DNA of 12,689 nucleotides from an uncultured Fidelibacterota bacterium. Lineage in GTDB: Bacteria; Marinisomatota; Marinisomatia; Marinisomatales; TCS55. Each line of letters starts with the position of its first letter. Position 1 is the stretch's first letter. The notes beneath the pieces are model-generated. The model was not told the origin of the DNA. It ran no database searches and worked only from the letters and a program-made list of their open reading frames with translations. The position numbers and the translations under genes were made by a program. Positions 9,505 to 12,689 of the stretch are shown here, piece after piece. The stretch is taken from the NCBI GenBank assembly GCA_913046805.1, contig CAJWTA010000027.1, positions 1 through 12,689 on the forward strand. Direction: 5' to 3'.

Positions 9505-10380
9505 TTAGCTTTCGATATTTCTAATTAACTCTAAAATTCTATCCAAATCATCATTTGTGAAATATTCAATTGATATAGAACCAGATTTTCCGCTTTTTGA
9601 GTTTAGCTGCACCTTAGTACCAAAAATTGAAATAAGCTCATTCTCAAGCGATATTAGATATTTACTTTTTGATTTTTTATTCGTTCGTTTATTGTTCTTA
9701 GATTTTTTTGATTTTTTTGATAAATCTTCTGCAGACCTTACAGATAAATTATCTTTTAATATTTGCTTCCACAGTTTTAACATTGCCTGACTTGAGCCTG
9801 CAGCCAGTATAGCTCGAGCATGACCAGCGCTTATTTTGTTTTCCTTAAGACTTGCTCTGATTTCATTTGGAAGCTGTAGCAGACGTAAAGAGTTCGTAAT
9901 TGTAGAGCGACTTTTTCCAACAGATTTAGCAATATCACTTTGAGAAAAATTAAATTTGTCTTGAAGCAAGTAGTAAGCTTCGGATTCTTCCATGGGATTG
10001 AGATTTTCTCTTTGAATATTTTCAATGAGAGCTAATTGCATCATATCCGAACTATTTTTTACCTCAATTATATATGCAGGTATATCTTTCAATCCTATTA
10101 ATTGAGAAGCCCTCAGTCTTCTCTCGCCTGCAATTAAGGTAAATTTTTTACCATCTTCTCGAACGGTGATTGGGCTAATTACGCCATTTTCTTTTATTGA
10201 AGCTGCTAAATCATCAAGCAATTCTTTCTTAAATTCTTTTCTTGGCTGAAGCGGATTAGTATTTATTTTTGAAATTAAAACACTAGAGATGCCTGAAGAC
10301 TTAGCAGAAGCTTCTGATATGTCAGGAGAATTTGATCTAATGAGAGCTTCAAGCCCTTTACCAAGTCTTTTAGTTGCCAT
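9505..10380 (-). CDS. parB: Chromosome-partitioning protein ParB (start set at the internal ATG)
   Basis: CTP-dependent DNA clamp that loads at parS sites and spreads, working with ParA to move the chromosome origin. A TTG at 10398 would give 297 residues, but I choose the ATG at 10380 (291 residues). It gives the classical start [14 protein letters not shown], the ParA-stimulating peptide, and GAGGAG lies 10 bases upstream. Domains: N-terminal CTPase with GERRLRA (85-91) and [13 protein letters not shown] (120-132); a helix-turn-helix (about 143-168, [21 protein letters not shown]); a Lys/Ser linker (221-240); and a C-terminal dimerisation domain (about 241-291). It overlaps parA by 11 bases. 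No convincing parS site is visible in the window. Confidence 0.94.
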   Translation of the reverse strand: MATKRLGKGLEALIRSNSPDISEASAKSSGISSVLISKINTNPLQPRKEFKKELLDDLAASIKENGVISPITVREDGKKFTLIAGERRLRASQLIGLKDIPAYIIEVKNSSDMMQLALIENIQRENLNPMEESEAYYLLQDKFNFSQSDIAKSVGKSRSTITNSLRLLQLPNEIRASLKENKISAGHARAILAAGSSQAMLKLWKQILKDNLSVRSAEDLSKKSKKSKNNKRTNKKSKSKYLISLENELISIFGTKVQLNSKSGKSGSISIEYFTNDDLDRILELIRNIES

Positions 10381-11134
10381 GCTGAAGGATCTCCTCAACT
10401 AATGATAAATAATTTTGAGCTCCAGTTGAATTGGCATCATACAAAAGTGCGGGTTTTCCAAAGCTTGGCGCTTCGCTTAAGCGAACATTGCGATGAATGA
10501 CAGTTTCAAAAATTTTATCTTTAAAAAAACCTTTAACTTCATCAGCAACCTGACTTGATAAGTTCAATCTGGAATCATACATAGTTAGAAGAACCCCCTC
10601 TATTTCAAGTTTTGGGTTTAGATTTTTTTGAACTAATCTAAAAGTATTTAATAATTGACCTAAGCCCTCAAGAGCATAGTATTCACATTGTATGGGTATA
10701 ATAATTGAATTTGAACATGTCAGAGCATTCAAGGTCAAAAGACCTAGGGATGGTGGGCAATCAATTAAAATGTAATCGTATTTCTTTGTGAGTGATTTGA
10801 GTTTTTTTTCAAGCTGTCTTTCACGGGCCATCAAATTTACTAGTTCCACTTCAGCGCCAACTAAATCGTTTGTAGAACTTATTATATCTAAACATTCGAG
10901 CCGAGTTGATGAAATAACATCAGATGCCTTTACATCGCCAACAATTAAATCATATACCGATCCACGCCTTTCTTCGATAAGAGCTTCCAGTCCAGTTGTT
11001 GCGTTTGACTGAGGATCCAAATCTATCAATAAAGTCTTTACCTCAGAAACAGCAAAACTAACGGCAAGATTAACGGAAGTTGTTGTTTTTCCAACTCCAC
11101 CTTTTTGATTGGTTAAAGAAACGATTTTACTCAT
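10370..11134 (-). CDS. parA: Chromosome-partitioning ATPase ParA (Soj type)
   Basis: Deviant-Walker ATPase that binds nucleoid DNA as an ATP dimer and is released by ParB, pulling origins apart. At 254 residues it is the short chromosomal type without an N-terminal DNA-binding extension. Motifs: signature-lysine Walker A KGGVGKTT (11-18), A' box [11 protein letters not shown] (36-46), Walker [12 protein letters not shown] (121-131), and the C-terminal [20 protein letters not shown] (209-228) with basic residues typical of nucleoid binding. It is followed by parB with an 11-base overlap. It lies 35 bases after the permease stop, behind two hairpins. No strong Shine-Dalgarno precedes its ATG. 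Confidence 0.97.
   Translation of the reverse strand: MSKIVSLTNQKGGVGKTTTSVNLAVSFAVSEVKTLLIDLDPQSNATTGLEALIEERRGSVYDLIVGDVKASDVISSTRLECLDIISSTNDLVGAEVELVNLMARERQLEKKLKSLTKKYDYILIDCPPSLGLLTLNALTCSNSIIIPIQCEYYALEGLGQLLNTFRLVQKNLNPKLEIEGVLLTMYDSRLNLSSQVADEVKGFFKDKIFETVIHRNVRLSEAPSFGKPALLYDANSTGAQNYLSLVEEILQHGN
10391..10396 (-). promoter_or_regulatory. Ribosome binding site deciding the parB start
   Basis: GAGGAG on the minus strand, inside the end of parA, 10 bases before ATG 10380. It overlaps the alternative TTG start region at 10396-10398, which would then lack its own site. Confidence 0.65.
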
Positions 11135-11142
11135 AATACATT

Positions 11143-11168
11143 TTTAGCGCTACACAAGCGGAGCTAAA
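11143..11168 (-). promoter_or_regulatory. Hairpin in the parA leader
   Basis: On the minus strand TTTAGC (11168-11163) pairs with GCTAAA (11148-11143). An inner GCT/AGC pair around a TGTGT loop can extend it to 9 bp with a three-base bulge. It ends 8 bases before the parA ATG and has no T-run, so it is not a standard terminator. It may influence parA translation or mRNA processing. Confidence 0.35.
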
Positions 11169-11184
11169 GTTAAGAATTAACTTT
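11166..11184 (-). repeat. Perfect 8-bp inverted repeat across the permease stop codon
   Basis: AAAGTTAA and TTAACTTT are separated by three bases and cover the end of the permease gene. It shares three bases (11166-11168) with the parA leader hairpin, so both cannot be fully formed at once. Only two G-C pairs, and no T-run follows, so terminator activity is doubtful. Confidence 0.4.
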
Positions 11185-12486
11185 CTGCTTAAAAAAAAGA
11201 AAATATATAGGAACACCTGTTAAAACAAATCCTAAGTCCTGCACCGATAAATTAAACTGAAAAAATAGTCTTAACACTACAAGAAGTGAGAGGCCAATAA
11301 GATAAATTGAAGGCAGTACTGGATAAAATGGTAATCTGTACCCCTCTTCTCCTTGATTCGTCACTCTAAACTTAAAAAATGCTAAAGTGGTTAAAATATA
11401 AAAGATCAAAATAGTAAAGACCATCCCTGAAACAATTGTTTCAAAATTTTGCCTAATAACGAGAAGAGATATACCCCAAATACAATGCGCGATGATTGAG
11501 TTGCTTGGAGTTTTGTAATTGGGATGGATATTACTGAACCATTTAAAAAGCAATCCATCAAGAGCCATCGCATAATAGAGCCTACTGGCAGACATCATAG
11601 TGCCATTAATACTTCCTGTAGCCGAAACAATGACAACTAATGATATAAGAATAGCACCACTTTCCCCAAACAGAATGGAGGCGGTATCAGAAGCAACAAT
11701 AATACTACCTCTTACTCCTTCTAAGCCTAAAACTGTATGGTAAAGAAGATTAGCACCCAGATATATCAACGAAATCAAAGATATTCCGTAAAACATTGTT
11801 TGGGGTATTATTTTTTTTGGATCTCTCATTTCGCCAGCAACATAACCAACCCTATCCCAACCTAAGAAAGAGAACAAAACCAAAATTGAAGCAGCAACAA
11901 AATTACCGATCGGACCAAGATTTTGAGTAGGCTGAATAACAGAATGTAGGTTTGAAAAATCTGCTCCATGAACAATCAAGCCAGAAGTAGCAAATATTAC
12001 AATACCAAATGTCTTAATGGATGAAGAAAACTTATTATAAAAACTCGCTCTTTCAACTCCAAGGTAATTTATTGCACCAAACAAAATGATTATTAGTGCA
12101 GCTAAGCAATTTTTTTGAAATTGATCTATTTCAATGAAAAATCCGATATAATTAGCCGTAATCAGGCTAATTCCAGCTGCAGGACTTGTTCGGATTATCA
12201 ATAGCTGTGCCCAACCAAAAATGAATCCCCAAAATGGGCCAAAAGCTTTTGAAATATAAACATATTCGCCGCCAGTATTTGGAAAGCGAGAACCAAGTTC
12301 AGCATAAATCAACGATCCGATAAAAACAAAAAGAGTGACTGTAACCCATAGCGCGATTATACTTAAAAATGAATTTTGATATGTGGCAATAATCTGAGGG
12401 GTAGCAAAAATCGCAGAACCTATCGTAATTCCAATCAGCAATGAGATGCCGTCAATTAGACCTAGTGTTTTCTTTAATTGTGTCAA
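11170..12486 (-). CDS. APC-superfamily amino-acid permease
   Basis: Inner-membrane transporter, 438 residues with about 12 hydrophobic helices, matching the amino acid-polyamine-organocation family. Helix 1 carries the unwound substrate-binding motif as LIGITIGSAIFATP (17-30), where Ala replaces the middle Gly of the usual GSGIF. YAELGSRFPNTGGEYVYISKAFGPFWGF (61-88) is the typical helix 2-3 region, and SASGxIN-like SATGSINGTMMSASRLYYAMALDGLL matches the helix 8 region. It most resembles the L-type/serine-threonine exchanger branch, but the substrate cannot be read from sequence. The first codon is TTG with no visible Shine-Dalgarno. An in-frame stop lies 12 codons upstream and the motif begins soon after, so the true start must be close. 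It follows a membrane protein gene by 14 bases. Confidence 0.88.
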   Translation of the reverse strand: MTQLKKTLGLIDGISLLIGITIGSAIFATPQIIATYQNSFLSIIALWVTVTLFVFIGSLIYAELGSRFPNTGGEYVYISKAFGPFWGFIFGWAQLLIIRTSPAAGISLITANYIGFFIEIDQFQKNCLAALIIILFGAINYLGVERASFYNKFSSSIKTFGIVIFATSGLIVHGADFSNLHSVIQPTQNLGPIGNFVAASILVLFSFLGWDRVGYVAGEMRDPKKIIPQTMFYGISLISLIYLGANLLYHTVLGLEGVRGSIIVASDTASILFGESGAILISLVVIVSATGSINGTMMSASRLYYAMALDGLLFKWFSNIHPNYKTPSNSIIAHCIWGISLLVIRQNFETIVSGMVFTILIFYILTTLAFFKFRVTNQGEEGYRLPFYPVLPSIYLIGLSLLVVLRLFFQFNLSVQDLGFVLTGVPIYFLFFKQKVNS

Positions 12487-12500
12487 GATATTTTTATATT

Positions 12501-12689
12501 TTAGTGTTCCACTGGAAATTTACTAAGCCATAAATATGCATCTAAAATTAAACAATGAAATGAGATGACGCTTAAACCTAAAACAGAGTAAAAGTGAAAA
12601 CTTGTATTCTTTGCGCCTGTGGCTGTGGCTAGGCCAAGCGTAATAAAAAATATTGAAATACCAGTAAGCCACAGTTCAATCTGAACAAA
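12501..12689 (-). CDS. Membrane protein of unknown function, C-terminal 62 residues (partial, runs off right edge)
   Basis: An open frame enters from the right edge and ends at TAA (12501-12503). The 62 visible residues hold two hydrophobic segments, ELWLTGISIFFITLGLATAT (5-24) and FYSVLGLSVISFHCLILDAY (33-52), ending LWLSKFPVEH. This looks like the last two helices of an integral membrane protein. It lies 14 bases before the permease in the same direction. I do not recognise a family. Supporting coding status: uninterrupted frame to the edge, membrane-like composition, tight spacing. Confidence 0.6.
   Translation of the reverse strand, partial: FVQIELWLTGISIFFITLGLATATGAKNTSFHFYSVLGLSVISFHCLILDAYLWLSKFPVEH

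Noticed and set aside
9831..10025. Minus-strand open frame of 64 codons inside parB
   Set aside because: It lies in another frame fully within a well-conserved parB region, with no sign of its own start site or family.
10381..10398. TTG-initiated ParB with six extra residues
   Set aside because: The GAGGAG ribosome site falls within this stretch and serves the ATG at 10380, which also gives the standard ParB N-terminus.
11811..11818. Run of eight A on the coding strand of the permease as a slippage site
   Set aside because: It codes for an ordinary Pro-Lys-Lys-Ile stretch, the frame stays intact on both sides, and nothing nearby suggests programmed frameshifting.
12481..12486. TTGACA, a perfect -35 hexamer at the permease start
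   Set aside because: No -10 hexamer at 16-18 bases; the nearest candidate (TCTAAT) is 20 bases away. The bases are better explained as the TTG start and second codon.

Overview
The window is a gene-dense, AT-rich piece of a bacterial chromosome (GC in the mid-30s percent by eye). Every supported gene lies on the minus strand, so biology reads from the right edge to the left. No gap between genes exceeds about 75 bases. There are no RNA genes, insertion sequences, CRISPR arrays or prophage remnants. A periplasmic LytM peptidase with an N-terminal anchor suggests a Gram-negative cell. The Fo a subunit (GGATATGN loop, KPFALTMRLAANMTGGH helix) and the c subunit (E-G-V-A helix) look most like the Bacteroidetes/Chlorobi/Marinimicrobia (FCB) type. 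The compact AT-rich style fits an uncultivated marine lineage such as Marinimicrobia (SAR406). That placement is an inference without a database search.

Layout in transcription order: the C-terminal end of an unknown membrane protein (cut by the right edge); an APC-superfamily amino-acid permease with a TTG start; parA and parB (chromosome segregation); a membrane-anchored M23/LytM peptidase; a bactofilin; two small membrane proteins (AtpZ and an AtpI-like protein); the complete F1Fo ATP synthase set atpB-E-F-H-A-G-D-C; a weak terminator-like hairpin; then aspS (aspartyl-tRNA synthetase), cut by the left edge.

From parA to atpC the genes are nearly contiguous: 29 to 4 base overlaps or gaps of at most 33 bases, with two ATGA stop/start overlaps in the Fo accessory genes. 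They could be one transcript. The first half is a cell-organisation module: the ParA/ParB segregation pair, a bactofilin scaffold and a peptidoglycan hydrolase, so DNA positioning, cytoskeleton and wall remodelling sit together. The second half is the proton-driven ATP synthase with its assembly helpers.

All key catalytic residues checked are intact: Walker motifs in ParA, AtpA and AtpD, the ParB CTPase box, the LytM zinc ligands, and the a-subunit arginine and c-subunit glutamate. The most notable details are the parAB/M23/bactofilin/atp linkage, an acidic tail on AtpD, a second carboxylate in the c-subunit ion-binding helix, a mitochondria-like His/Glu swap in the a subunit, a lysine-serine linker in ParB, and a structured leader before parA. 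I did not find a wholly new system. The best candidate for follow-up is the segregation-scaffold-hydrolase module joined to the ATP synthase operon.
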